Of a stretch of DNA of 64,000 nucleotides, positions 32,339-44,154 are shown in pieces. The DNA is from Protopterus annectens (Eukaryota; Chordata; Ceratodontiformes; Protopteridae). Position 1 is the stretch's first letter; the number at the start of each line of letters is the position of its first letter. Made by a program: the position numbers and the translations under genes. The stretch is taken from contig NC_056750.1 in the NCBI RefSeq assembly GCF_019279795.1, positions 699,152,894-699,216,893 on the forward strand, read 5' to 3'. The notes beneath the pieces were generated by a model. The model was not told the DNA's origin and made no database searches. It worked only from the letters and a program-made list of their open reading frames with translations.

Positions 32339-33605
32339 TTAAAACAAAAATGGTATACAGGAGTACTTTTACTAAAACATAACAGGAAATTATTTCTGTC
32401 TTTAGTGGATTAAAAAAATTATAAGTCATGAATAATTGTGTGTAATGTGATGAGATAAACTCCCTGTGTAAATGTATCTTCTGGATAAACAACATCAAGA
32501 AAGAAAGAAAGAAAGAGTTATGATTTCAGAGAGAAGAAGCTGTTGAACATGTATTATTTTATGATCAGGTAAAGGTACAGAATGCGACAAAAGGAATGTA
32601 GTTAACAGGAGAGGAGAGAGAGCAATTAAGTGGACTTACATGGAGAATAGGAGAATGTGAATGGTGAAAAGTTGGTGCAATAAATAATTTTTTTTCATGT
32701 GTATTGTATGTGTAGAAAACAAGATGCAAAAAGTATTATATAACAGGAAATGGAATTTGAATATGATTGTGGCAAAAATTAAGGTTTTGTTTTGAAAAAA
32801 AAAATATGAGGGACAGAAGAATGAATAAAACTGTTTTCTATAAAAATTTAAAATAATATTGAGTAAAATATTAAGTTTTTAATAGCATACCACTCTTTTC
32901 AATAAGTTTCAAGTGATCTTTATACCCACTTGAGGTACCAAAAAATAATACACACAATGCCCTGTGATGAACACCTCAGGAGTGCCGCAAACTCTACCTT
33001 ATGCCGCATTGCAGTGTCAGTATGAGAAAATCACCTTATATGGAAAAAAAAGAACTGGTGATGTTCTTAACTGATAACGTTGTCGAGTGAACAGTTTAGT
33101 CGTACTAAGATGGCTGACAACATGGCTCCTGCAGTTATAGAAGACGAACCGGAAGAACAATATGCTCAAGACAGAAAATGGATAATATGAATGTGAACAA
33201 AAAGGGGGGGGGGTTAAATGACCAGAAAGGAATTATTTACCTGCATGACTGAATATTTGTATGATGTCGGTCACATAGTGAGGTTAATATTTCAAGATTA
33301 CCCTAATTCTGTGCTGTGACATTAGTGACTAAATAAATATTTGCTTTCTAGAAAAAAAAGATTACTACTTGCTTGTATATTTGCAACCCATTAATGGATA
33401 TTTTGAACAAAGACTGAAAGCAGTGAAGACAATAAGGGCATATTTGAGAATTTCCAGCAGTACAGTGCACTCCTTTAGAGACAGGTAATCTGATGCTGTT
33501 CATGTCCAAATTCAGATGTTGTTAATGTTATGCATAAAGATGTTTGCTTGCTTCCTACTTAGCAATGTGTATATAAAAGTAAATAGTCTGAAGTTAACTG
33601 AGACT
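32339..33605. other. No recognisable gene
   Basis: AT-rich with a short AAAG tract near 32504 and no coding signal. It ends where a SINE begins. Confidence 0.5.
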
Positions 33606-33611
33606 ACTGGA

Positions 33612-33815
33612 AACCAGATGGCTTAGTGGTTAAGGTCTTCACCTCCCATCCACAAGGTACAAGGTTCGACTGTGACCTCTGCCAATGCCTGTTTGGAGTT
33701 TGCATGTTCTTCCTGTGTCTCTGTGGGGTTTCTCCCATGTCCAAAAAACATGCTGAGTGTTTCCATCTCAAACTCACCAATAAATGGAGCTGTGGGCAAC
33801 AGCACAGACTCTACA
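33612..33815 (+). mobile_element. tRNA-derived SINE
   Basis: A-box-like GATGGCTTAGTGG at 33618 and B-box-like AAGGTTCGACTGTG at 33662 give a Pol III type head. The body GTTTGCATGTTCTTCCTGTG and TCTCTGTGGGGTTTCTC is shared with the SINEs at 24813-24945 and 39754-40100. The 3' limit is uncertain. Confidence 0.7.
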
Positions 33816-34185
33816 TGGTGATCTATAGGGGGAAGAGTTATACAGACCAACCACTTTGTGCATCTACTGTGGTATGCAGTATCCTCAAGATAGGACAACA
33901 CGAATCACAGATTGCACACTGTGGCAGGGCTAGCCACTCAATGGTGTAAAATATGGCTCTAGGTGATTAAGTTGTGTTGACTAATATTGCCAAAAATGGG
34001 CATGGGTAGTTACCGGTGATAAGTGGGTTGAGGACCCGGCCTACTCTAACCCATGCCGGGGCACTTGCTAATGGTGGGAGGGGTATATGTGTTCCTAATG
34101 GCCAGTGTATGCCCACCATAAAGCCAAGCATCCCTGGGTTATCTGGGATTGCGCAGTTGAGTGAAACTGGACGTAAAACCAACCG

Positions 34186-34770
34186 ACCTGCCAAACATGA
34201 ACTGAGAATTGCTATGGGATACAGCTTGGAAGTGGATGACATGATGATACAGAGGAGGCTGGACATCCTATGTATCCAAAAGATGAGATGGAAATGCAGT
34301 GCAGCAAAGCCACTTGGCTTAGGATCCAGAGTCTACTACTCAGGTGGAGGGCAGGCTGGAAATGGTGTAGGAATTGTGGTGAGAGAGAAGCTTCAGAAAG
34401 CAGTAAGGGATAACATCAGAAATAATGACAGACTCATGGCAGTCAGACTCCAGTGTAATTAAAGGGCAGTATTCATAATCTCAACCGATGCCCCACAGCA
34501 GGGTTGTGATAGCAAGGAAAAGAGTGCATTCAGACAGCAGTTGCAGGACCTACTAGATAAAGCAGGACAACATGAATTGGTGTTGATAATGGGTGACTTG
34601 AATGCAAATATAGGGACAGACAGAACAGGATATGAGGACTGCCTGGGTTCACATGGGTGGGGCAACAGGAATAAAGAAGGAGAATCTATTCTAGACTTCT
34701 GTCTGGCAAATGGCTTGATAGTAGCCAACACATGGTTCAGAAAGAGAGACAGTCACAAGATCACATACAA
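34186..34770 (+). pseudogene. RTE endonuclease domain
   Basis: APE-type endonuclease: RRLDILCIQKMRWKC, then SGGGQAGNGVGIVV, LIMGDLNANIGTDRTGYE and RNKEGESILDFCLANGL. The order and the GDLNAxxG block match RTE/BovB-like elements. A stop at 34460 splits it, and the end is lost at the deletion point. Confidence 0.82.
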
Positions 34771-34779
34771 GAGTATGAT

Positions 34780-35409
34780 CACATACAAGAATGGAATGCA
34801 AATCTGAAGGCACATGGGATGAAACTAAGCACAGATAAGACAGTTCTATTGGCAGCAAATTGGGGAAATCAAAAGAAGCTGAAAAGAGATAGAATGGAAG
34901 ATAGTGGAACAGGTAAACCACTTCAAGTATCTTGGAGGGGTAGTTGAGGAGAAGAGTAGTCTAAATGAGGAGGTCAAAGCTAGAATCAGAGGGGCTGCAG
35001 CCATCTGGCATAGAGTATCAGGTGTAGTCTATGACAGAAGAATGCCAAAGAAGCTGAAAAGTAAGGTGTACAAGACAGTGGTGCGACCAGTACTACTGTA
35101 TGGTACAGAAACCTGGGCAGTAAAGGCAGAACAGTTGAAGAAGTTAGAGGTCATGGAAATGAAGTGCCTGAAAAGGTGGTAGGATGCACACTGTGGGACA
35201 GACGAAGAAATGAGAACATAAGAGCAGAAGCTAAAGTAGTTCCAATTGCAGAAAAGATCAAAGGGAACAGATTATGGTGGTTTGGGCACATGTGCAGAAA
35301 AGCAGAAGACAATTTGGTGAGGAAGATTTGGGACAGACAGGAAGAAGGTAAGAGGAAGCGAGGGCGTCCAGCAAAGAGGTGGATGTATTGTGTGAAAGAT
35401 GATCTGTGA
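34780..35409 (+). pseudogene. RTE reverse transcriptase C-terminal part
   Basis: Resumes at QEWNANLKAHGMKLSTDK, the same point as residues after YADD in the minus copy at 8406-8972. It continues through HFKYLGGVVEEK, TVVRPVLLYGTETW, LWWFGHMCRKAED and GRPAKRWMYCVKDDL. Frameshifts at about 34910 and 35180. Confidence 0.82.
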
Positions 35410-35525
35410 CAGTCAGGCATAAGTGTTAAAGAAGGCAGGAGTGTGGCACTGAATTGAGAGAGTTGGCGACAGTTAACACGATACCCCGACCCCATGTAGG
35501 AAAAAAATGGGAAAAAGGGGACAGA

Positions 35526-38500
35526 TGATGATCATGACTCTGAAGTTAACTGAGATCTGTCAGCTAATTATCAAAATCATATTGAATTACAGTCAGGGAT
35601 GTGAATATGTCCCACCCCAACCCCTTATTTAATGTGTGTGTGTGTGTGTGTGTTTTCTCACTCTCCAATGATCTTTTTTGACATGCAAGATGATGACTGT
35701 AGGAACGTTGTTGAGGTCTTTAAAAGTGGTTTGGATAAAAATTGAGAAAGCAACAAATTACAGATAATTGGAAATATAAAATCATGTTATGTAACAAGTC
35801 TGACTTATTAATGGAAAACTATGGCTCCAGCAAAACTGTATCAGTAAATAGACATTCTGAAATGTATCTATTTAGATATAGGTTGCTGGTTCAAATTAAA
35901 TACATTTGCAGTGCATGACACTCTAAGATTTTGCTCTGAAATTACGAAAATGACAGATTCCTAATCATTTTTTATGTTAGAGCGATGATTAAAAATCTTT
36001 TGTAGTGCATGGAGCATGACAGTTAGGCACCATTTAACCTTCTGGACCACATGCCTAGTAAACATCTATGAACCTATAGGTAAACAAATGAAGGAAGAAA
36101 GCAGGTAGTGAGATGGACAGCATATAAATTCCACTAGTAAATGGCAATACAATGGCATAGAGTGGGTAAAGCCCTGACCATGGCCCAGGTGACCCAGGTT
36201 TCACTACAGGCTCAAGCATCCAAGGCACTGGCAGGGATAGATGGGAATGCACATCCTTCTTGGAGGGAGGGCCCACTCACCTGGGTGCTCTTTACCTTCA
36301 ATCTCTGGTGAAGGCCAGGAATATGGGGGAGGGGTGTATTCCTTAATAAGGAAGGGTGGAGGACATTAGCAGAGTCACAGTTGGGGTGGGATGATATGCC
36401 GGCATGTCTCTATTGGATGCCCACCCAGCAGATGTCTACAAGTCAGTCTGGAAACAGAGAGAGATGGGACATCAAAAGAGTTCCCCCTTGCAGTACTATG
36501 ATGTTGCACCAGGATACCTCAATCTCCTCACCAGACCAAAGTGGAACGGAAACAAGTTAGGGGGAGTAAACAAAGCCTGGTAGAAAAGGTGATGCACCCA
36601 TAGCAGCTGAAGGTCAGCTTCAGGGAGAAAAATATCCTAGTAGTGACCGTGATTATTTCCAGGAGAGGCAATAAAAAAATTGCTTTGAAAGACATGCATA
36701 GGCTGGGGGACACTACAGCTGCTCATGTATCTTAAAATTGTAACAAAACATTGCCAAGGGAAGAGCACATATTTCTGTTTGTTAACAAATCTGAATGTTG
36801 TAACCTGGTCTGTTGTAGATGCTATGCTATGGATTTTGAATCACTATAGTTGGGAAAATGAAGCAGTGGAATAAAAGTAATTTTTATGTTTGTTTTAAAT
36901 GTTACTCCGTTGCTCTGGATTTCTCTTCCTGTAGAATAATTATGTACAGAGAATGTGATATGCATCGGAGGTGCAGTGGGCTTCAAAGCATACATTAATG
37001 TTATATTGTGGTGATTGCTTCTAAATGCAAGTAATGTCAAAATTAAACATTTTATTTGTGAGTACTTATATTTCAACTATGTGAAGTGTTAATAATTACA
37101 GTAGTGATGGATGAAAAGGATATACAGAAGATACATCACCTTTATCATTATGTTTGATCAGGACAAAAGTCAATACATCAGTCACACTGGTATTTCCTTG
37201 AATGGCATGCTTTTATTACCTAGAGGAACACATCCTATGTATGTATGCAAGTATGCATTTATGCATTTATTTATTTATTAGATAGGAAAGTGTAGTCTTA
37301 TAAATTCCGTTTCTAACCCTATATACTGAGCTTAAGGCAATAAAACAGGTATAAACAGAATAATGGAAGGACATGGAGATGATTCTTTACAGAAGTGATA
37401 ATATCAAATGATTATACATATTTTGCAATTACTATTTAACAAATGCCTGTGAAAAATATATTAGCACTATGAGATATAAGGAGCACAAATGACATTCACA
37501 ACCAAGAGGTGTTGACCTTGTTAAACTTGTCACTTAGTTCATACAGTTTTCCAGTTTGAAAAAGTATGCATTGAGAAATGACATGGGATGCATTAAGATA
37601 TAACAAAGATAAAGAACAAATTTAAATCTGAAGTATGCTGGAAGGAGTGAGGAACATGTTAGAAAACAAAAGGAAAGTGAGGATATTGACAGAATTAGTA
37701 ATACAGAGCAGTGATGATAATTAGCTTAAGATTCAAACATTCTTTTAGATATATTTAGGGAATAAATAGCAGAAGCATGTTGGTTATTCATAAAGCTGAA
37801 AAAGAACATTAGTTTGAGGGAGTATGGGATCTGTTGTACTCCAAAATGCTGTAGAAAGGCAGCTTTACATGGAAAGTCTAAGTTTTAAGATGCCTTTTTT
37901 AATAACATTTAGGAAGAATTGGGTCTGAGGATTCTCAAAGAAGCTGTCTATAGGATCTCAGAAACAAAGGTTCTTGCGCACAGCTGAGAGTGAATAAGAG
38001 GGTGTGAATCAAGTCCCAAATTGCAGTAGAGGTCATCACTGCCAAATAAATCAATTAATATTGTGTAGAACAAATAAGTCAATTAATATTGTGTAGAATG
38101 ACACAATGTTTTTGTTTCTTTGACCAATAAGATACGAACCAACAGGTGTTGTTGGTTGCCTTCTGCTGTTGAGCAGCATTTTCTGGGGGGAGACACATGA
38201 AATAATAGGAAATACATATTCAAAATGTGGAAAAATTATTTGTCCTCATGAGGTACATGCTTCTGTAGTAATGCTTGTGATATGAGCACTTTAACTGTGC
38301 AAAGAATTTGTTGAAAATCCATGCAATATGGCCTCTAATTCAAACAGAGGCTCTAGGCAAATTACAGGCTAATAAAATGTGAAACTTGGATATTTGATCA
38401 TTAAGTAGTTAGTGTTTAGGAGAGGCTTTATCCTGAAAGTTTTTGAGGAATACAAAAAAATATGGTGTAAGACTTGAAGGAGATGACCTGAAGTTCAGAT

Positions 38501-38984
38501 GCACCAACATTATAGTTTGATCAATAATCAAACAGTCAGCACTCATCAGAAAACTAGTTTGATTTCTCAAGGTAAGAAGTAGAACACACAGTCTACCATA
38601 GACAATTTCACCTACTATCTGGTGAACCATCATAATACATTTGTCAATTCCTTATCTAAACTGCAATTTATTTTGTGGGGTCTGTGCTGCCCTGCATCTC
38701 CTAATGAAAAGTATCATCCCCAGTCTGAAAATATACTAACTCTAAAGTTGCACTAACTCAAAAATAAGAAAATTCTAAAATCAAAGAAAATTAAGATTAA
38801 GAAACCTGCATGCAGACTAGACATATAATCGACATATTCATTGCAAATCCTGAGTTCCACACAGGAAGAAGTTCCATTATCAAATTTCTCAGCACTGATA
38901 GAATCCAAAATGTTAAAAAAAAAAAAACACTATTCCATGGAGTAGAATAAAACAGCATATTAAAAAATTGCAATTTTGATGCAG
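35526..38984. other. Mostly unannotated; no gene
   Basis: Contains a TG run, a short CR1-type tail (GCCTAGTAAACATCTATGA at 36050), a less AT-rich patch at 36145-36540 with a weak tRNA-like head (GCATAGAGTGGGTAAAGC, then CAGGTTTCACT), and a 26-bp direct duplication near 38044 and 38070. No protein homology seen. Confidence 0.45.
35633..35653. repeat. (TG)n microsatellite
   Basis: About ten TG dinucleotides in a row. Confidence 0.95.
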
Positions 38985-39019
38985 GGAGTATTTTTACAAG
39001 AAACTCCATGGCAATCCAA

Positions 39020-40578
39020 AATACATTACCCAATACAGATGCCCTACTCACCAGGCTTAATAAACAGAAACTGACATTCAGTTGTCTATCAGGGGCCAAG
39101 ATTCACTCATGCACTCTGGTCATTGAACCACAATTACCAGTATGACTCAGTCATAGTCTGCTTGGGTATAAATGACCAGAGATGTACCTTCCTAGACTTT
39201 ATGAAAAGAGACTTATGGAGCTCTCAGACCATGTGCCCAATGCTGGTATAAGCCTAACACTGAGCAGCATTCTGCCTTCCCCAAGGATAATGCCGCTACA
39301 TGAACAAAATATAATAGACTTTAATAATTGGCTTAGCTTCTGGTGTCCTTCAAATTGGATACAATATTTGTCAGCATGGGATGAAATAGGCAGCAGACTA
39401 CATTGTTTTGTCAAGCATGGTTTGTACCTGTCCCTGCTTGGCTTTCAGATATTGGCTAAAACATTGTCCTCCACCATAGTGGCTCTTTTAGGCAATGCCA
39501 AACTGACAAAAGTTCCAACTTAGCAAAAACCAACTGAATGGACTCTGATGGTGTTACTGCAATATCACAAGAACCTAAACAAGAAACTCTACTCCCTCCA
39601 AGCTGTCCTCACCTTGGAGAATGCAGACATCTGCGCAGCTACCAAGACATGGTTTAAATCTGCAGAGAGCAGTAGTGCAGGAATACAATGCCTTTCACAC
39701 ATTTAGACCAGCTAGTGCACAGGCAAGGACTAAAGGTGGAGGTGTTTCAATCTTCTTCTCCTTTCGGCTTTTCCTGGTTAGGGGTCACCACAGCAGAACA
39801 GTGGTCCACAGAACAATTGGCAAAGGAGTTTTATGATGCTGAGTTGCCAGCCTGGCGTGAAACCTTCCACAGGAGGCACACACATACCCACACTCTTACC
39901 TAGGGCCAATTTAGAGTGTCCAATCCACCTACAGCACGTCTTTGAGATGTGGGAGGAAACCGGAACACTTAGAGGAAACCCACACAACTGCAGGGAGGAC
40001 ATGTAGACTCTACACAGAAGGCACCCCAGCCCAGAGTCATACCAGAGAACCTCTCGCTGCGAGGCATCAATGCTAAGCACTGCACCACTGTTGTCACCCA
40101 GGAGGTGTTTCAATCTACATTAAAAAAAAAAAAAAAAAAACATATGATGCAATTGAGCTTCTCTGAGTCTCATATCATATCTTTGCAAGCTACACATCAC
40201 CCTCTGTCACCCATAAAACCCATAGTTCATATCTAGACCTACTGGAGATACTTACCATTCAACCCAGTGCAATATATGGGGGACTTTAAGTACTCTTCTG
40301 TAAACTATGAATCCTACAGGACTCCAAACTTGCTGGTCAGAGATGCCTGGACTTTATAAACACAGACACCTTTGTCCAGTTAATATAAATGCCCACTGGG
40401 GGAGTAAGCATATTGGATTTGATACTTATAAATATGGGAGAACACTGCATTCCCTTCCCTCCCCTCTCATTTGGTGTCCTTTCTGGTAAGGTCAGACTAT
40501 AAAGCAGTCTCCTTTAAAATAAAAATCAGTGCTTTGACCCCAGCAAATTCTGTAACAGGAAGTACTCTAAGGCAAAAG
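39020..40578 (+). pseudogene. CR1-3 SGNH hydrolase and endonuclease
   Basis: SGNH part: 39182-39523 with ALGT-type spacing, TLSSILPSPRIMPLHEQNIIDF and KHGLYLSLLGFQ, where the catalytic Asp of the DGLHLS block is replaced by His in this copy. The endonuclease part near 39590-39740 ends in GGGVSIF at the SINE and resumes after it. VRSDYKAVSFKIKI with the catalytic SD lies at about 40490. Many lesions. Confidence 0.75.
39754..40100 (-). mobile_element. SINE with 16-bp target duplication, inside CR1-3
   Basis: GGAGGTGTTTCAATCT flanks the element at 39738-39753 and 40101-40116. On the minus strand it has a tRNA-like head (CAGTGGTGCAGTGCTTAGC, then GAGAGGTTCTCTGG), the shared SINE body (GTGGGTTTCCTC, CCTCCCACATCTC), and a tail CTGTGGTGACCCCTAACC followed by AAGCCGAAAGGAGAAGA. 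That tail resembles 3' ends common in fish LINE/SINE pairs, as far as I recall. Confidence 0.82.
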
Positions 40579-40785
40579 TACAGTTTTGTACCTACCATAA
40601 ATGTAGATGTCCGATAGACATGCAACTGCAGTCATAACATGTGGGTTGTCCTGCCTCAGGCAGCCCTCGGTCGGCCGGATTCCAAAGTCTGGGTCCGACG
40701 TCGGCTGATGTCGCATTTCTCTCCAACGTCAGAGCGGCTGGAGTACATAAGCATCAGCCGACGCCATTTTCTTCAGTGTTTCTTG
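40579..40785. repeat. Left inverted terminal repeat of DIRS D
   Basis: Matches the reverse complement of 45973-46159 from about 40617. The outer ~45 bp match only the ICR. It carries GTACA, 4 bp, TGTAC-type symmetry at the extreme end. Confidence 0.88.
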
Positions 40786-40966
40786 CCCCAGATGCCAGGT
40801 GCCCTCCAAGGAAGGCTGTAATCAAATTGGAAGACAAAAACAGGATTCCAAACAAATAAATGAGCAATAAAACAAATACACCATAACAGATATCCCCAGC
40901 TAAGAAGTAAGAGGGATAGGAGTGGACCCTAGGCATAGAGGGGTATGGAGGGAGGGAAAATCCGAC

Positions 40967-41060
40967 TGCAGTTGCATGTCTATCAGACATCTACATGTAT
41001 GGTAGGTACAAAACTGTACTATGTCCTTCAAGAATGCAACTGCAGTCATAACATGTGGGT
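40967..41060. repeat. ICR of DIRS D
   Basis: 40967-41018 complements the left outer end and 41021-41060 the right outer end. It lies just downstream of the recombinase stop, as in copy A. Confidence 0.87.
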
Positions 41061-41096
41061 AGAATACCATAGCTTAGCTGGGGGAGGAGGAATGCT

Positions 41097-42683
41097 CTAG
41101 GAAAAAAATGGTGTGGCAATCAAACCCTGCAGGACTGCCGAAGCAAAGCCTGCTCTGGATCTGGAGTATAGAGGGAGATTGTAGTGTTTGGAGAATGTAT
41201 GCACGGAGCTCCATGTAGCAGCTTCTAGAATGTCCTTGGTAGGCACCCCTCTTAAGAATCCTGTAGAGGTGGCTGTAGCTCTGGTGGAATGTGGTCTGAC
41301 ATTGGCTGGAACAGTCTTTCCATGAAAGGAATAACAGAATCTGATGCAGTGTCCAATCCATTTAGAAATAGTCTGTTTTGAAATTGCTTTTCCATGGACT
41401 GCAGGGGCGTAAGCTACAAAAAGTTGTTCAGACTTCCTACTGGCCTTGGTTCTGTCCAGGTAGTATCGAAGTTGCCTGTGAATGTCCAAGGTATGCAACA
41501 GTCTTTCCCCCTTGTTCTCAGGTTTGGGGAAGAAAGCAGGCAGATGAATGGCTTGATTTAAAGAAACCCGAGATACCACCTTTGGCATAAAAGTAGGGTT
41601 GGTCCTTAATGAGACCCTGTCTCTGTGAAAAATAATAAAGGGTGGTATTGCCATTAGGGCCTGTAGCTCCGAAACCCTTCTTGCTGAGGTAATTGCCAAC
41701 AGGAAAGCTGTCTTCCATGAGAGAAATTGCAAGTCAACTGAAGCTGCTGGCTCAAATGGAGGTAGGGTCAGTTTTTCTAAGACAAAATTGAGGTCCCAGG
41801 CTGGCACTGGGGCCTTTCTTGGAGGCTTAATGTTCTTGATTCCCCTGAGGAATTGCCTTAGTAAGGGGTGAGAAAAAACTGGAGGATCAGTGTTGTATCT
41901 AGCTGAAATAGCAGATGCATGTATCTTTATGGAAGAATATGAGAGGCCGTTCTTTAACATATCTGCCAAATATTCCAAAATGAGTGGGATGTTCAACAAT
42001 GATGCATCATGTCCCTTGCTGGTATTCCAAATGCTGAATCTTTTCCACTTTGCTAAGTAAACCTTTCTGGTGGATGGTCTTCGAGCCTCTGTAAGTATCT
42101 GCTGACCTTCCTTGGAGAGAGATAAGCTGAAGTTATTTATGGGATCTCCCAGGCTGTTAGCTGCAGTGTCTGAAGATTTGGATGCAGTGTTTCGAAATTG
42201 TGTTGAGTCAAAAGTAGAGGCCACTGGGGAAGGGCCCACCTCCTGGTGTGACGTATGCTCCGTAGTAGTGGGTACCAGTGTTGTCTTGGCCAGTTCAGAG
42301 CTATTATGATTCCCTTGGGTTTCTCTGCTTTGATCTTTAGTAATACTGAGGTCATCAGTGGCAGAGGTGGAAATGCATAGATTGCTAGGGAGTTCCAGTT
42401 GAATGAGAGGGCATCTATTTTCCAAGCTTTTGGATGGTATGTCCTTGTGCAGAATTTTGGTAGAAGATGGTTGAGGTGAGAGGCAAATAGGTCCACTTCT
42501 GGCTTGCCCCATGTCAAAGTGAGTTGTCTGAAGGCCTTCGGATGTAACCTCCACTCGTGTGGATCTGTGAAATTCCTGCTTAGGCTGTCCGCCAACACAT
42601 TGTCTTTTCCTGGAACAAACTGAGATTGTAACTGGATGTTTAGGCTCAGTGATTTCTCCCAAAACTGCATTGTCAGTCTGCAA
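41097..42683 (-). CDS. DIRS D tyrosine recombinase (ORF3), intact
   Basis: 528 codons, open. Catalytic residues: Arg in ITSARRVSEL, HxxR in RPHSTRATATS, and a likely nucleophile Tyr in HTFSKHYNLP. Core-binding region near KWKRFSIWN. The N-terminal ~180 residues overlap ORF2 in another frame. It probably integrates the circular cDNA. Copy E carries a close relative disabled by a stop. Confidence 0.88.
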   Translation of the reverse strand: MQTDNAVLGEITEPKHPVTISVCSRKRQCVGGQPKQEFHRSTRVEVTSEGLQTTHFDMGQARSGPICLSPQPSSTKILHKDIPSKSLENRCPLIQLELPSNLCISTSATDDLSITKDQSRETQGNHNSSELAKTTLVPTTTEHTSHQEVGPSPVASTFDSTQFRNTASKSSDTAANSLGDPINNFSLSLSKEGQQILTEARRPSTRKVYLAKWKRFSIWNTSKGHDASLLNIPLILEYLADMLKNGLSYSSIKIHASAISARYNTDPPVFSHPLLRQFLRGIKNIKPPRKAPVPAWDLNFVLEKLTLPPFEPAASVDLQFLSWKTAFLLAITSARRVSELQALMAIPPFIIFHRDRVSLRTNPTFMPKVVSRVSLNQAIHLPAFFPKPENKGERLLHTLDIHRQLRYYLDRTKASRKSEQLFVAYAPAVHGKAISKQTISKWIGHCIRFCYSFHGKTVPANVRPHSTRATATSTGFLRGVPTKDILEAATWSSVHTFSKHYNLPLYSRSRAGFASAVLQGLIATPFFS

Positions 42684-44154
42684 AGGGGTAAGAGTGGGTG
42701 CCCCCTTGCTTGTTTATGTACCACATCACAGTGGTGTTGTCTGTCCGTATCATTAAATGGCCTTGCTGGAGTTGGTGTTGAAAGGCCTCGATGACATGCA
42801 TTACTGCCAGCATTTCCTTTTGGTTTATATGCAGATGTGTTTCCTTTGGAGACCATTGTCCTTGTCTACACCTGCCTTCCATGTGCGCCCCCCATCCAAG
42901 GTCTGAGGCATCTGTAGTCATGGTCTGTGTTATCTGTGGTTTTTTGAATGACATCCCTGTGTTTGCTTGGCTCACCAAGGCCCACCATAGGAATTCCTTT
43001 TGTAGGCATGGAATGAGTGGTATGATTGTCTCCAAGTTGTTGCTGTGTTGAGACCAAATGCTTTTTAGGTACCATTGAAGCTTTCTCATGTGTAGTCTTG
43101 CTAAGGGAACCAGGAGAATGCAGGATGCCATGTAACCCAGGGCCTGTAGGAATCTCCTTGCAGTCATCTGGGTGAGTTTTGCTAAACCTTTGAAGTAATG
43201 AGTTAACTTCTCTTGCTTGTCTTCTGTCAGGTAAGCCATCTGAGAGGCTGTGTCTAGTTTGGCTCCTAAGAAGATTATTTGCTGGGATGGCTGCAGTCTT
43301 GACTTTTGGAAGTTGACTGTGTATCCCAGAGCTTGAAGTAATCGTATGACATAATCCAGGTTTTTTGTCAACATCAATTTGTCGTCCGCTTGTATGAGGC
43401 AGTCGTCCAGGTATGGGTAAATTTGTATTCCCTGGAGCCTGCAATGAGCAATTACTGAAGCCAGGCATTTTGTAAATACTCTGGGTGCAGTAGATAAGCC
43501 AAATGGCAATGCTGAGAATTGATAATGCTCTGGCCCTGCAAGAAATCTGAGGTATCTTCTGCAGCTGTGTCTGATAGGGACATGCAGGTATGCCTCCTTG
43601 CGGTCCAAAGTCATCAGCCACGACCCCTTGCCCAGCATGGGAAGGAGTTGCTGTAGAGTCAGCATTTTGAACTTTGGTACTATGAGAAAGGTGTTTAATG
43701 CGGACAAGTCTAGTATTGGTCTCCATTGAGATTCTTTTCTTGGAACAAGGAACAGTCTTGAGTAAAACCCCTGGCCTTGCTCTTGTTGTGGAACTCTTTG
43801 TATTGCTTTCATCCGAGTCAGCAGAGTGATTTGCTTGATAGCCTCTGCCCTCTGATTTTGTGGCAGGTTTGGCATGCCTTGTTTTCTTGGTAAGGTATGA
43901 AAATGAAACCTGTACCCTCGGTCTATAATGTCCAAAATCCATTTGTCCTTTGTCAGTCTTTGCCAGTTTTCTGCAAACAGAGATAATTTCCCGCCCAAGG
44001 GAGCTTCTAGTTGCTCCCTGGTAGGCGGTAGTAGAGGAAAGTCATTGAGATTGTGGTTGTGGGGCAGGTGAAACCCCTGCGTCACTTCTTTGTTTTCCTG
44101 GCTGCCATTGTCGTCCCCTGTAAGGGCCTCTGTATTGGCCTCTTCCTCGGCCAC
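42137..44154 (-). pseudogene. DIRS D RT/RNase H/methyltransferase-like polyprotein, one frameshift
   Basis: 42673-44154 encodes RT with FSALPFGLSTAPRVFTKCLA and catalytic YLDDCLI, then RNase H-like blocks (TTDASDLGWGAH, then RTDNTTVMWYINKQGGT). A 1-bp loss in a C run near 42690 then shifts it into 42137-42856, which holds CRLTMQFWEK, the VDLFASHLN domain and NWPRQHWYPLL. Comparison with copy E shows the missing base. The last 547 bp overlap the recombinase ORF. Confidence 0.87.

Larger units (their letters stand above)
34010..35525 (+). mobile_element. RTE-clade LINE with an internal deletion
   Basis: Plus-strand copy with a possible 5' UTR (34010-34190), endonuclease and RT C-terminus, and a GATGATGATCATGA tail near 35525. 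The middle, most of the RT, is missing at about 34780. Confidence 0.82.

Noticed and set aside
33612-33680. Functional tRNA gene
   Set aside because: A- and B-box-like motifs are present but no cloverleaf with paired acceptor arms is evident, and the sequence continues into a SINE body.
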